Of a DNA stretch of 64,000 bases, positions 52,929-61,322 are shown in pieces. Both the position numbers and the translations under genes were made by a program. The DNA comes from Brevundimonas intermedia (lineage in GTDB: Bacteria; Pseudomonadota; Alphaproteobacteria; Caulobacterales; Caulobacteraceae): assembly GCF_004614235.1 (NCBI RefSeq), contig NZ_SPVH01000002.1:186001-250000 (forward strand), written 5' to 3'. Each line of letters opens with the position of its first letter. The stretch's first letter is position 1. The notes under the pieces are model-generated. The model saw only the letters and a list, made by a program, of their open reading frames with translations. It had not been told where the DNA came from and ran no database searches.

Positions 52929-54413
52929 ATGTCCATCATCGCCTCCGCGCGCCAGCAATGGCTCGCCAATCCTCGCCGCGACCTGCTGGCGGGGACCGTC
53001 GTGGCCCTGGCCCTGATCCCGGAAGCCATCGCCTTTTCCATCATCGCGGGCGTCGATCCGGCCGTGGGCCTTTACGCCAGCGTGGTCATCGCCGTGACCA
53101 TCGCCTTCGTCGGCGGGCGCCCGGCCATGATCTCGGCCGCGACCGGGGCCATGGCCCTGCTGATGGTCACGCTGGTGCGCGACCACGGCCTCGAATATCT
53201 GTTCGCCGCCTCGCTGCTGTGCGGCGTGTTCCAGATCGTCATCGGCCTGCTGAAACTGGGCCGCTACATCAAGTTCGTCAGCCGCAGCGTGATGACCGGT
53301 TTCGTCAACTCCCTGGCGATCCTGATCTTCCTGGCCCAGATGCCCGAACTGATCGGCAGGGGCTGGATCACCTACGCCCTGGTCGCGGCGGCTCTGGTGG
53401 TCATCTACGGCTTCCCCCGCATCACCAAGTCCGTGCCCTCGCCCCTGGTCGCCATCGTCGCCATCAGCGCGGTGGTGATCGTGCTGAATCTGGACGTGCG
53501 CACCGTCGGCGACATGGGCCAGATGCCCACGACCCTGCCGATGTTCCACCTGCCGGGCGTGCCCCTGACGTGGGAAACGCTGACGATCATCGCCCCGATC
53601 TCGGCGACCCTGGCCTTCGTGGGTTTGCTGGAAAGCCTGCTGACCGCCAATCTGATCGACGACATCACCGACACCCCGTCCGACAAGGACCGCGAGACAC
53701 GCGGCCAGGGCATCGCCAACCTCCTGTCGCCCCTGTTCGGCGGCATGGCCGGCTGCGCCATGATCGGCCAGTCGATGATCAACGTCGGGTCTGGCGCGCG
53801 CGGTCGGCTGTCGACCCTGTGGGCCGGCCTGTTCCTGCTGTTCCTGATGCTGGTGCTTCAGGACTGGGTCGCGCAGATCCCCATGGCGGCCCTGGTCGCG
53901 GTCATGACCATGGTCTCGGTGGGGACGTTCGACTGGAGCTCTTTGCGGAACCTGCGCAGCCTGCCCTTCCAGTCGTCGCTGGTGATGATCGCCACCACGG
54001 TCACGGTCGTCCTCACCCATGACCTGTCCAAGGGGGTGATCCTGGGCGTGCTGCTGTCGGCGGTCTTCTTCATGCGCAAGGTCGGCAAGACGATCATGGT
54101 CACCGAGATCGAGACGCCAGAGGAGGGCGTGCTGCGCTACCGGGTTTCAGGCCAGCTGTTCTTCGCCTCGGCCGATCTGTTCGCCGCCAGTTTCGAGCAC
54201 CATGGCCATCCCAGACGCGTCGAGATCGATCTCAGCGACGCCCATCTGTGGGATCTGACCGGCGTCGCCGCCGTGGACAAGGTCGTCTTCCGCTATCGCC
54301 GCCAAGGCGCGCAGGTCGAGGTGGTGGGCATGAACGACGCCGCCCGCACCCTGGTCACGCGGGTGGGGCGGTTCGAGAAAATGCATCTGCCGGACGGGGC
54401 CGGCGCGCACTGA
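52929..54413 (+). CDS. SulP-family anion transporter with STAS domain
   Basis: Inner-membrane transporter of sulfate, bicarbonate or another anion. The 494 aa have about 10-14 helices. The SulP signature near the start is [20 protein letters not shown], followed by [20 protein letters not shown]. Further conserved parts are [40 protein letters not shown] and [20 protein letters not shown]. The cytoplasmic STAS domain (residues about 395-485) has [20 protein letters not shown] and [20 protein letters not shown]. The anion is not identifiable. The preceding 160 bp contains coding-like sequence without a start. Confidence 0.93.
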   Translation: MSIIASARQQWLANPRRDLLAGTVVALALIPEAIAFSIIAGVDPAVGLYASVVIAVTIAFVGGRPAMISAATGAMALLMVTLVRDHGLEYLFAASLLCGVFQIVIGLLKLGRYIKFVSRSVMTGFVNSLAILIFLAQMPELIGRGWITYALVAAALVVIYGFPRITKSVPSPLVAIVAISAVVIVLNLDVRTVGDMGQMPTTLPMFHLPGVPLTWETLTIIAPISATLAFVGLLESLLTANLIDDITDTPSDKDRETRGQGIANLLSPLFGGMAGCAMIGQSMINVGSGARGRLSTLWAGLFLLFLMLVLQDWVAQIPMAALVAVMTMVSVGTFDWSSLRNLRSLPFQSSLVMIATTVTVVLTHDLSKGVILGVLLSAVFFMRKVGKTIMVTEIETPEEGVLRYRVSGQLFFASADLFAASFEHHGHPRRVEIDLSDAHLWDLTGVAAVDKVVFRYRRQGAQVEVVGMNDAARTLVTRVGRFEKMHLPDGAGAH

Positions 54414-54420
54414 GCAGGCG

Positions 54421-54648
54421 TCAGGCGGCGTCTGAAGCCGGCTCCGCGTCGGCGTTGGCGACCAAGTCCGGCTTGGGCATCTTGCAGATGCGGTTCAGGT
54501 CGGCGCGGATCGAACTGCCCTGGAAATGTGAGATCTCGGCGCCGGAATAACCCTCGCCGGACAGGGCCTTGACGACGTCGCCAGTGTTCAGACAATCCGG
54601 CGAACGGGCGAGCTGGTAGGCGCGCTCCACGACGTGGGTGCGGTTCAT
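54421..54648 (-). CDS. Small conserved-looking hypothetical protein
   Basis: A 75-aa protein (MNRTHVVERAYQLARSPDCL...) with a compact predicted helical region and an acidic Ala-rich tail (LVANADAEPASDAA). The N-terminal ERAYQLARSPDCLNTGDVVK and GEGYSGAEISHFQGSSIRAD resemble short proteins seen in many alphaproteobacteria that lack an assigned function. It converges on the SulP gene with a 7-bp gap and is divergent from cspA across 237 bp. There is no membrane segment. Confidence 0.62.
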   Translation of the reverse strand: MNRTHVVERAYQLARSPDCLNTGDVVKALSGEGYSGAEISHFQGSSIRADLNRICKMPKPDLVANADAEPASDAA

Positions 54649-54885
54649 GATGGGAGCCTTTCGTGATCCTTAACAACGCCCGCCAAGCTAAACCGTTCCG
54701 ACCGTTGAATTTCCTTCACATGAGTCACTCTTGCATCCGCCGCAAATATCTGCGCACATATCGCTCGTCGATCTCTCTGCGTAACGCCCACTCTCTCTGC
54801 GAACGCACGAGTCAAGGCCGCTCCCATTCAGACCCGACAGGCCGAACGGACGTTCCCTCGGTCAATTTCTAACGGAGGTCTCAAA
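54649..54885 (+). promoter_or_regulatory. Long cspA upstream region, probable cold-shock 5' leader
   Basis: 237 bp without a gene. Near 54772-54803 the pattern CTCTCTGCG-n-AACGC occurs twice. GGAGG lies 11 bp before the cspA ATG. Long leaders are usual for cold-shock mRNAs; the promoter position was not determined. Confidence 0.4.
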
Positions 54886-55098
54886 ATGGCTACCGGCACT
54901 GTTAAATGGTTCAACCCCACCAAGGGTTATGGCTTCATCCAACCCGACGACGGCGGCAAGGACGTTTTCGTCCACATCTCGGCCGTTGAAGGCGCTGGCC
55001 TGCGCGGCCTGGATGAAAACCAAAAGGTTTCCTACGAGCTGGAACGCGACAAGCGTTCGGGCAAGGAATCCGCTGGCCAGCTGCAAACCATCGGCTGA
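54886..55098 (+). CDS. cspA: Cold shock protein, CspA family
   Basis: A 70-aa single cold-shock domain that binds single-stranded RNA or DNA and melts secondary structure. RNP1 is KGYGFIQPD and RNP2 is VFVHISAVE, both intact, within [19 protein letters not shown] and the C-terminal [21 protein letters not shown] strong ribosome site (ACGGAGGTC) precedes it, and an intrinsic terminator follows 25 bp after the stop. It is monocistronic with a long upstream leader. Codon use is visibly less GC-biased than in neighbours, as often in highly expressed genes. Confidence 0.96.
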   Translation: MATGTVKWFNPTKGYGFIQPDDGGKDVFVHISAVEGAGLRGLDENQKVSYELERDKRSGKESAGQLQTIG

Positions 55099-55123
55099 TT
55101 TCAGCTTCACAGCTGATAGGACG

Positions 55124-55152
55124 ACGGCGGCTCCTCACGGAGCCGCCGTTTT
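55124..55152 (+). terminator. Intrinsic terminator of cspA
   Basis: ACGGCGGCTCC and GGAGCCGCCGT form a perfect 11-bp stem with loop TCAC, followed by TTT. Confidence 0.92.
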
Positions 55153-55163
55153 CAATTCCAGGT

Positions 55164-55382
55164 CTAGGCGGCCTTCAACTCGGGCTCGTCTGCAAAGGAC
55201 TGGTCGGCGGGCTCCGTGATGCAATCCTCGGCCCAAATCTCTTTGAGATCGACCGTTTGGGCCTGACAGGCTTCATCTCTTCGTTTCATATACGCGCCCA
55301 GACTTGCGAGCAACGATGTGAGGAATCCGCCAAGTTCTAGGACTTGATGGTCGAAGTGATCTTCATCTTGATAGAGAGGCAC
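55164..55382 (-). CDS. Small hypothetical protein
   Basis: A 72-aa product from GTG 55382 (MPLYQDEDHFDHQVLELGGF...). It is acidic overall with one amphipathic or weakly hydrophobic helix (LGGFLTSLLASLGAYM) and an acidic tail (EPADQSFADEPELKAA). There is no recognised family. An exact 12-bp inverted repeat lies 12 bp upstream of the start, arguing for a regulated real gene. The start codon and even the coding status are uncertain. Confidence 0.45.
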   Translation of the reverse strand: MPLYQDEDHFDHQVLELGGFLTSLLASLGAYMKRRDEACQAQTVDLKEIWAEDCITEPADQSFADEPELKAA

Positions 55383-55394
55383 ATGGGTTCGCGT

Positions 55395-55428
55395 CCAATA
55401 ACGCTGTTCACAGTATCAGCGTTATTGG
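55395..55428. promoter_or_regulatory. Perfect 12-bp inverted repeat before the 72-aa gene
   Basis: CCAATAACGCTG (55395-55406) and CAGCGTTATTGG (55417-55428) flank 10 bases. Half-site spacing fits a dimeric regulator, or the repeat forms a hairpin in RNA. Confidence 0.6.
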
Positions 55429-55429
55429 G

Positions 55430-55530
55430 GAGATTTTGTTCCATTTTTCCCAATATTTGATCGAATTTATTCTTCTTTTTTATTTGATTTGGTTGATTAT
55501 TTTACTGATCGGCATCAGGATATCGAAAAT
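55430..55530. other. AT-rich intergenic island
   Basis: About 100 bp with runs such as TTTTTCCC, AATATTTGATCG and TTCTTCTTTTTTATTTG, in strong contrast to the GC-rich surroundings. No coding potential is seen. It may be a promoter/silencer-binding region or residue of foreign DNA. Confidence 0.5.
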
Positions 55531-55613
55531 ACTCGCGCCATAATGACGTTGGATTTCAAGGCGGTTTCAGTCGAATGACTTTAAACGCCGACACCGACGC
55601 CCGACAAAGGTGA

Positions 55614-56168
55614 TCACCCCTTCGTCTGGTCGATCCATTTGGCGAACGCGTCCATGAAGCTCTTCAGGAACGCCCTCGTATCGTCCTTCTTCAGCCTGCC
55701 GTCGTCGTCCAGCAGGTCGGCGACATTGCCGATATAAGCTTCGGGCTGCTGCATCGTGGGCATGTTCAGGAAGACCAGCGGCTGGCGCAGGTGGTGGTTG
55801 GCGCCGAAAGCGGCCAGCGCGCCGGGCGAGACGCTGACGATGGCGGCAGGCTTGCCTTGCCAGATGCTGTGGCCATAGGGGCGCGAACCGACGTCCAGGG
55901 CGTTCTTCAGAGCGCTGGGGATGGAGCGGTTGTATTCCGGCGTCACGAACAGCGCGGCCTCGGTCGTCTCGACCTCTTCACGGAACCGCACCCAGGGGGC
56001 CGGCGGGGCGTCGGTCTCCAGATCAGGATTATAGAGCGGTAGGTCGCCGATCTCGATCAATTCCAGTTCAAGCCCTGGCGCGGCGATGGTCTTCATCTCC
56101 AGGCCTATGGCGCGGGAATGGGATCCCTCACGCAGGCTCCCGACGATCAGGGCGACGCGGACGGGCAT
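55614..56168 (-). CDS. NAD(P)H-dependent FMN reductase
   Basis: A 184-aa flavodoxin-fold reductase of the SsuE/ChrR/ArsH-like group. The FMN phosphate loop is VGSLREGSHSRAIG at the N-terminus. The central FTPEYNRSIPSALKNALDVG equivalent (FVTPEYNRSIPSALKN) is the family hallmark, followed by the GKPAAIVSVSPGALAAFGAN strand. It reduces quinones, azo dyes or chromate in characterised relatives. It is monocistronic, next to the dusA junction, and belongs on the chromosomal side. Confidence 0.9.
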   Translation of the reverse strand: MPVRVALIVGSLREGSHSRAIGLEMKTIAAPGLELELIEIGDLPLYNPDLETDAPPAPWVRFREEVETTEAALFVTPEYNRSIPSALKNALDVGSRPYGHSIWQGKPAAIVSVSPGALAAFGANHHLRQPLVFLNMPTMQQPEAYIGNVADLLDDDGRLKKDDTRAFLKSFMDAFAKWIDQTKG

Positions 56169-56385
56169 GGGAAGTCTCCGGGGTGAACGGGTTCAAGCGC
56201 CAGCTTAACCGATCCGCGCCCTCGGATGTTCCGTCAGTCTGGAACCGGATCCCCGTAGAACCTTCGGGTGTGGTGCGCCCCCCTCCAGCGGCACATCGCG
56301 TTTGACGAATGCGTCACCTATATAGCGACCCATCCCGTTGCCCTTTACACGCCAAATCCAACCCCCCGTTTGATATAATATCACG

Positions 56386-56448
56386 ATGCTGACCAATCAG
56401 GACCGCACGCTCTCCATCGCCCCGATGATGGATTGGACGACTAGCTGA
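56386..56448 (+). pseudogene. dusA: 5' fragment of dusA at an integration junction
   Basis: ATG 56386 opens MLTNQDRTLSIAPMMDWT, the N-terminus of tRNA-dihydrouridine synthase A up to the conserved APMMDWT(D). It then reads Thr-Ser-stop and all similarity ends. A TATAAT box (56374-56379) lies upstream. The 5' end of dusA is a known attachment site for a family of tyrosine integrases used by prophages and islands. The fragment therefore marks one att half-site; the rest of dusA should lie beyond the inserted DNA to the right. Confidence 0.8.
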
Positions 56449-56787
56449 TTTAATTCAGATATTTAAGCTTCTCCGTGTGCAAAATTTGCACACGGAGTTC
56501 CTATTTTCGTTCCTTTTCGTTCTCTCGAAATTCTACGTTTGGATACGACCGACCGCACAAGCGCGGCCTCCTACTCCACCTAGATCCACCCAGTGGGAAC
56601 GGCGGTTCGAATCGCTCCGGTCGCACCTACGACAAACCTCGCTTAGGCCATCGGTGGTGCGTTTCACTACGACTGGACCCGACTCATCTGAGACGTTCGC
56701 AGGGTCCGCTTTTGGAAGAAACCTCGGTTCGAGGCTGCCCTTCCTTCAAGCGGACGTGTGCAACGTTAGTGACGAGTGGCGGACATT
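56449..56787. other. Non-coding stretch at the start of the accessory region
   Basis: 339 bp with no convincing gene. It holds the 27-bp palindrome at 56471-56497, a T-rich segment (56498-56540) and a GGTTCGAATC T-loop-like string at 56604-56613 without a foldable tRNA. Open frames here have no ribosome site or protein-like composition. Confidence 0.5.
56471..56497. repeat. Perfect 27-bp palindrome next to the dusA junction
   Basis: CTCCGTGTGCAAA and TTTGCACACGGAG flank a single A (13+1+13). It is followed by TTCCTATTTTCG. It could be an intrinsic terminator protecting the island from dusA transcription or an integrase or regulator site. Confidence 0.7.
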
Positions 56788-57447
56788 TCACTTGCGACTT
56801 CGCGCGTGCTCGGCAGCCAGTGTTGCGATGATACGGAGGTCGCCTGGATTTACGTCCAGAGGCTCGTGAAGTTGGGCGAGTGCGTAGGTGATGTCGTCGT
56901 CGTTGATTGAGACCGTTGGCGCTGTCGCGACTTGGACGACCCTCGGGTAGCGGTGCCCCGAGAAACGGTGGAAGAGCCAGGCGACGCCAAGCAAAAACGC
57001 GGCGTTGAGCGCAACCGGCAAAAAAGGAAACAACCACATCGCCGTTGGTGCGCCGACGCCGGCGAGCACCGGGATGAGAGCCGTTCCCCCGCCTGGCGGA
57101 TGTAGACAGCGAAGAAGCGACATCATTCCGATGGCCGCTCCGACCGCGATTCCTGCGCCAAGCATAGGATCCTCGATCAAGTGGGCGACCGCCACGCCTA
57201 CGGCGGCCGAAACAACATTACCGCCGAGGACAGGCCAAGGCTGTGCAAGAGGGCTCGCGGGAACGGCGAAGACCAGAACGGCGGAGGCTCCCATCGATGC
57301 GACCATCACCAAGGACGCTGGGCTGTCCGATCCCAGCATCCATCGAGTGACGAGCCCGGTCGCCGCGATCCCGATTATGGCTCCGATGCAGGCGATAACT
57401 CGATCGACGATGGTCGTGCCGGGCAGGATGGGTCGGAATAGCTGCAT
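56788..57447 (-). CDS. HPP family integral membrane protein
   Basis: The start ATG 57447 (MQLFRPILPGTTIVDR) follows AGGAAGTCGCC. The 219-aa protein has four or five helices in the first 165 residues. The HPP family motif is SLLRCLHPPGGGTALIPVLA (about residue 115), with GASAVLVFAVPASPLAQPWP before it and a soluble tail (INDDDITYALAQLHEPLDV). HPP proteins have been implicated in nitrite transport in plastids and cyanobacteria; the bacterial function is open. It stands alone on the accessory segment. Confidence 0.88.
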   Translation of the reverse strand: MQLFRPILPGTTIVDRVIACIGAIIGIAATGLVTRWMLGSDSPASLVMVASMGASAVLVFAVPASPLAQPWPVLGGNVVSAAVGVAVAHLIEDPMLGAGIAVGAAIGMMSLLRCLHPPGGGTALIPVLAGVGAPTAMWLFPFLPVALNAAFLLGVAWLFHRFSGHRYPRVVQVATAPTVSINDDDITYALAQLHEPLDVNPGDLRIIATLAAEHARSRK

Positions 57448-57904
57448 GGCGACTTCCTGCGCGTTCGTTGGGCGTTTCACACAGGGATTGCCCGTCTGCA
57501 ATGCTTGACCTCGGTCATTGCGAAGTCGCTGAAACAAAATGCCGAAATCCAAGCACGGGGGCCGACCTATTGGTTGTCGGCTTGGGTGGAAATTGGACCG
57601 TCGGTGTTCATGTCCCTACCACGATGAAACGCATGTCTGTTCAGGTGTCGGCTGTGGCGGCTATCGTCAACGGTTGCGGGCCCCGCGACTGCCCGGGCTG
57701 CGAGCCAGTCGAAGCTCCGCGATGGAAGCGTCCACCGTCGGAAGCGATCATGCCTGCGCCCATCGCGTATTCAGACAGGCGCGCCAGCCGCCCAACCTGA
57801 CCCGACAAGGTTCGGAACGGGCCTGTCCGGATGTTTCCTCCCGGATACCTTTTAGATAACGCGAGTCGTTCAACCGGCAAGGCTGCTATGATGGATCATC
57901 AGGC
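57448..57904. other. 457-bp stretch without a convincing gene
   Basis: Short open frames on both strands have unusual composition and no ribosome sites. No repeats or RNA gene could be recognised. It may contain gene remnants. The HPP promoter should lie at its left end. Confidence 0.4.
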
Positions 57905-58096
57905 CTACGCGAACGTCTGGCTGATCAACTGATCGGTCAGGTCGAGGTGAACCTCCAGGGCGGCAAGGACTTCCGTCCGCGCTCGCTCGGCCGCTGCTCG
58001 GTCGCCTGCCGTCAAGTGCGCACCGAACTCGGTCATCTTGGCGGCGACCAACTGCTCAGCCCCCATAGCGCGCCGCTCCAGCGTCCCGTCATCCAT
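57905..58096 (-). CDS. Small hypothetical protein
   Basis: A 63-aa protein from ATG 58096 (MDDGTLERRAMGAEQLVAAK...), chosen because GGGGGTTGCG precedes it. It is largely helical and Ala/Glu-rich (AGDRAAAERARTEVLAALEV). There is no hydrophobic segment and no known family. It could be a small regulatory or structural protein, or a remnant. A longer in-frame reading upstream is Arg-rich and unlikely. Confidence 0.4.
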   Translation of the reverse strand: MDDGTLERRAMGAEQLVAAKMTEFGAHLTAGDRAAAERARTEVLAALEVHLDLTDQLISQTFA

Positions 58097-58366
58097 CGCA
58101 ACCCCCATCGCTGTAATGCGGCCCGGCCGAATGTGTCCTCGCCCAGCCGGGCCGCGTGACGCAGTTCGGGCATGAGCCGCGACAGCTCTGCCGTATCGCC
58201 TCACTGCACGGCTTGGCAAATTCGGAAGACTGGCCGGGGCATCTGCGGAATCTTCAGCCTTAGATCCCCGCTAGAGTGAGCCGAAAGGCTCAGCCTCGAC
58301 GTAATCGTGCGCACCTATTGCGCGCAACCATCACTGGAGAATGACAATGAGCTTCAACCCAGCGCG

Positions 58367-59656
58367 CTATTCCGGGGCGGCTAAGGCCTGGCTAAAGAGT
58401 GACTTGAGCTGTCGCCGCATCGCCTGCCGGACGTCGTAGTCCGCCGAAAGGGTGAGCAACTCCGCGCATGAGCCTATGTCGCCGTAACGGCCGACGTTTC
58501 GATCGCAACGCTTGATCCATGGCGCGGCGCTCGCCTGCCCCCGCCGGAGGAGGGCGCGTCCTTCGTTGCAAACCGTCTCGGCCTCGTCGGTGCACCCCTG
58601 TGCGAACGACAGGAAAGCAAGGTAATCGACGTTCGTCTCGCTGCGGACGGATGGGGACCGCGTCTCGAAAATCACCTGGCCGAGGAAATGGCAGCCTTCT
58701 CCGTCGATGAGGATGGCGTCGTTGTGCAGAAAGCAGGCCTTCGATAGCGCGACGAAGGCCTGGGTTAGATCACGCTCGACGCCGGTTCCCGTGAGGTACA
58801 TCCAGCCGAGGTATTTGCAGGCGTAGGGTCCTTGACCTGAATCGTCGCCGTCGCAGGTGGGCACGAGACTTTGCCGGGCACGCACGTAATCGCGCAGCTG
58901 GCGGTTCTGGAGATACAGCTTGCCGGCCTCGTAGCAGCCTGCAGTCATGATGCGGGCAGCGCAGGACATGTCGTAGTGTTCCAGCGCCGCCTTCAGATCG
59001 CCGCCCCGGGCCGCGCTGACGCCGCGGCTCCAGCAGGTGTCAACGTTGTTTTCAACCTCGCAAGGCGCAGATGCCGATGCGGCCGCGAGGTCATGAATAG
59101 TATAGTTTGGGAAGCCAACGCCGTCCGACGCCCGCTCCCGCCCGATGTCGCGCATGCGCGCCAGCAGCCGGTCGTGTGCGCGCTCAATCGTGTCGGGACG
59201 GCAAGGCAGCCGAGCAAGTTCGCTGCCGCTGCGACTGATGGTGAGATGCCCGAACGGGAGAAGGGCAGAGGGATCGGGCTGCGCGCCGTTGCGAAGGCCT
59301 GTCTCAAAACGGTAGGTGGTGTCTCCATTCGCGAAGGTCATGATCTCGTCGACCGTTCCCGCCGGGCCGTTGTAGCGGACATAGTCGAGGTCGGCCAAGG
59401 GGCTCGTCAGCGTCAACTCCGGCTCTGACGACGAAGGCCCGTAGCGATAGGTTGCGCCGATATCACTGAGAGATACCGATGCCTCTCGATCGCGCCCTTC
59501 AATTCGACAGGTGAGGAAGACTTCCTCGCCCGAACGTTCGGGCGCAGCGACGGCGGTCGAAGTCCAGACGCCCGCAACGAGCAGCGCGCAAGCCAGAGTC
59601 TGCGACACAATCGAGCCGACGGTCTTCTGTTTAAACTGTCGTGTCGTGCGCACCAT
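58367..59656 (-). CDS. Secreted Cys-rich protein with Sel1/TPR-like repeats
   Basis: A 429-aa protein from ATG 59656 (MVRTTRQFKQKTVGSIVSQT). The signal peptide is at residues about 14-40 (ending TAVAAPE). The N-terminal beta-rich half includes LTCRIEGRDREASVSLSDIG and TFANGDTTYRFETGLRN. The C-terminal helical repeats resemble Sel1: CWSRGVSAARGGDLKAALEH, CAARIMTAGCYEAGKLYLQ and ACKYLGWMYLTGTGVERDLT, then ACFLHNDAILIDGEGCHFLG. Paired Cys in each repeat are typical of periplasmic Cys-rich Sel1 proteins. The function is unknown. Composition differs from core genes. Confidence 0.72.
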   Translation of the reverse strand: MVRTTRQFKQKTVGSIVSQTLACALLVAGVWTSTAVAAPERSGEEVFLTCRIEGRDREASVSLSDIGATYRYGPSSSEPELTLTSPLADLDYVRYNGPAGTVDEIMTFANGDTTYRFETGLRNGAQPDPSALLPFGHLTISRSGSELARLPCRPDTIERAHDRLLARMRDIGRERASDGVGFPNYTIHDLAAASASAPCEVENNVDTCWSRGVSAARGGDLKAALEHYDMSCAARIMTAGCYEAGKLYLQNRQLRDYVRARQSLVPTCDGDDSGQGPYACKYLGWMYLTGTGVERDLTQAFVALSKACFLHNDAILIDGEGCHFLGQVIFETRSPSVRSETNVDYLAFLSFAQGCTDEAETVCNEGRALLRRGQASAAPWIKRCDRNVGRYGDIGSCAELLTLSADYDVRQAMRRQLKSLFSQALAAPE

Positions 59657-59808
59657 CACATCAACCCTTGCCGCAGTTAGGGCCCGATGCTGCACGCACT
59701 GGCCCAAAACACCAACCGCCGTATAGGCAAGCGTTGAAGGGTGTGGTGACCGCCGACCTGTGGTTTGATGATTGCGCGCGCATCCGCCCAAGACGAAAGT
59801 GCAGCTCG

Positions 59809-60447
59809 ATGAAACTTCGCCTCCTCAACATGTCGAGCAGACTGAATGCAGGCGTTTTGCTCAGTTGTGCGGTCTTGTCGGGATGCGTCACGTCCCCGAT
59901 CCCGGTCGCGTCGGATGGCTCTCGGACGGTGAAGCCGCTTCTCGCATCTTCCGAGCCCTACGCCTCGCCCTCGCCCTCGCCCTCGGAAGCGGGCGTAGCC
60001 TCCGACGACTTCGAGGTTTTAAGGACAGTTTCGGTTGCTGCGTTGAGCCCTAATCAGGGGATTGAGCAGCGACACCGTGGCAAGCGCATCCGTTGGGCAG
60101 GCGCGGTAGAGCGGATCACCGCAACCGATCAGGGCGTGTGCTTGACCATACTTTATGCCCGCAGCGGTGAGGATGGCGAGCCTCGCTGGACCAACACGCC
60201 AACCTATCAACACTTCGAAGCCTGCGCCGCGAGCGCGTACGACCCGAGGCTGGTTCATGAGCTTACCAATGTCACGATCATCGGTCGCATCTCGGGCACG
60301 ACCTACATAGGTTCCGGCGGCGGAGGCAGGACCGGTCCCGTCGTCCAGATCGAAAACCTGTTCCGTTGGTCGGACTGTCTTTCGGGCGACGATAGCCCCG
60401 AGTGCAAATACGGCTTTCTAGATCCGCAAACCGATATCATCGACTGA
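59809..60447 (+). CDS. Slp-like outer-membrane lipoprotein
   Basis: The start ATG 59809 (MKLRLLNMSSRLNAGV) gives 212 aa with a lipoprotein signal (LLSCAVLSGCVTSP; lipid Cys about residue 26). After a Ser/Pro-rich linker (PYASPSPSPSEAG) the domain resembles starvation lipoprotein Slp: NQGIEQRHRGKRIRWAGAVE, LTILYARSGEDGEPRWT, HELTNVTIIGRISGTTYIGS and VVQIENLFRWSDC. Slp proteins occur in the outer membrane and are linked to starvation and acid stress in enterics. It is divergent from the Sel1-like gene (152 bp). Confidence 0.7.
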   Translation: MKLRLLNMSSRLNAGVLLSCAVLSGCVTSPIPVASDGSRTVKPLLASSEPYASPSPSPSEAGVASDDFEVLRTVSVAALSPNQGIEQRHRGKRIRWAGAVERITATDQGVCLTILYARSGEDGEPRWTNTPTYQHFEACAASAYDPRLVHELTNVTIIGRISGTTYIGSGGGGRTGPVVQIENLFRWSDCLSGDDSPECKYGFLDPQTDIID

Positions 60448-60555
60448 GGGATAGCCAAGGTTGCGGCGTCTCGAGGCCGGCAGAATTCCCACGCAGCCCG
60501 GCCAGGCCTGCTGCGCAAAGCTCAGTTCTAACTTCCGACTACGAAAGGTGCGCCT

Positions 60556-60849
60556 GTGTTCAGCCTTGTGATGATCGCCTTTGTCGTCGGAGCGCTTGGG
60601 GGAGTGGCGATTGCCCGCGCTCGCACCGCCCGCTTTCGCAGGTGTGCATTGATAGGCTGGTGCTGTCTGCCCTTGGCTTTTGCATCGGTTGTCGTGGGCT
60701 ACCTCGGACTAAAATCTGGAGAGGCTTTCGCCACATGGCCACTGCTTTGGGTCGGCATGCTGATCGGTGTCCCTAGCGGAATATTTGCGCTGGGCGCCGG
60801 GCTGGGGTTTTGGGGTGGCCGACGGGCGCAGTCAGGCCGTGGCGGCTAA
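60556..60849 (+). CDS. Small three-helix membrane protein
   Basis: A 97-aa protein from GTG 60556 (MFSLVMIAFVVGALGGVAIA). It has three hydrophobic segments, residues about 2-21, 29-50 and 62-88 (LLWVGMLIGVPSGIFALGAG). Arg-rich connecting loops (RARTARFRR; GRRAQSGRGG) suggest loop orientation by the positive-inside rule. There is no known family. Its stop overlaps the convergent hxlR stop by four bases. Confidence 0.6.
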   Translation: MFSLVMIAFVVGALGGVAIARARTARFRRCALIGWCCLPLAFASVVVGYLGLKSGEAFATWPLLWVGMLIGVPSGIFALGAGLGFWGGRRAQSGRGG

Positions 60850-61244
60850 AGGTCTTCCCGTCGCGCATCGTAGTCTCGACGCGCCTCGTTCATCGCGTCC
60901 AGGTTAGCGAACGCCCATTCCCCCAGCGCAACGACCGGTGTCTGCAAAGATCGTCCGAGCGGCGTCAGTTCGTAGTCTACGCGCGGTGGGACCGTTGGAA
61001 AAACGGTCCGAGAGACGAGACCGTCGCGTTCCAGCCCGCGCAGTGTCAACGTCAGCATACGCTGGGACACCTTGCCGATCCGCCGTTTTAGCGCGTTGAA
61101 CCGCATGGGCCCGGCAGCCAGCATCATCACCACTAGGACCGTCCACTTGTCCCCGACGCGCGCGAGGACCTGCGAAACATCCCCGCAGCGATTTGGTAGC
61201 TCGCCGGCGACGCCCCCAGGCACATCCGTGTGCTCGAGTTCCAA
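60846..61244 (-). CDS. HxlR-family transcriptional regulator
   Basis: A 132-aa winged-helix regulator. Signatures are CGDVSQVLARVGDKWTVLVV, GPMRFNALKRRIGKVSQRML, LTLRGLERDGLVSRTVFPTV, then PPRVDYELTPLGRSL. Cys20 before the HTH is positioned like the redox or quinone-sensing Cys of relatives such as YodB and QorR. It is divergent from azoR across 78 bp, so a Cys-based sensor controlling an azoreductase/pirin/DoxX set is a reasonable inference. The operator is probably in 61245-61322, where I see no perfect palindrome. Confidence 0.92.
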   Translation of the reverse strand: MELEHTDVPGGVAGELPNRCGDVSQVLARVGDKWTVLVVMMLAAGPMRFNALKRRIGKVSQRMLTLTLRGLERDGLVSRTVFPTVPPRVDYELTPLGRSLQTPVVALGEWAFANLDAMNEARRDYDARREDL

Positions 61245-61322
61245 AATTGTGCCTCCTTGGCAGGGTTTCTATAGGCACTAACTTAGCCCCAGTTACAAGC
61301 CGATACCAGCAACGGGCTAGAC

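Noticed and set aside
56205..56396. 63-residue minus-strand frame before the dusA fragment
   Set aside because: Overlaps the dusA promoter and has no family, ribosome site or sensible composition.
56545..56628. tRNA-like segment with a GGTTCGAATC T-loop string and an ACGACCG/CGGTCGC possible acceptor pair
   Set aside because: The T-stem does not pair, no D-arm signature or anticodon stem can be drawn, and CCA context is lacking. At most a remnant.
56477..56869. 130-residue open frame at the start of the accessory DNA
   Set aside because: Ser/Arg/Thr-rich composition, no ribosome site, and overlap with the palindrome and the HPP gene end.
58341..58439. Short frame MTMSFNPARYSGAAKAW with a good GGAG site
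   Set aside because: Only about 32 codons and overlaps the end of the Sel1-like gene; could be a gene-start remnant but is not supportable.
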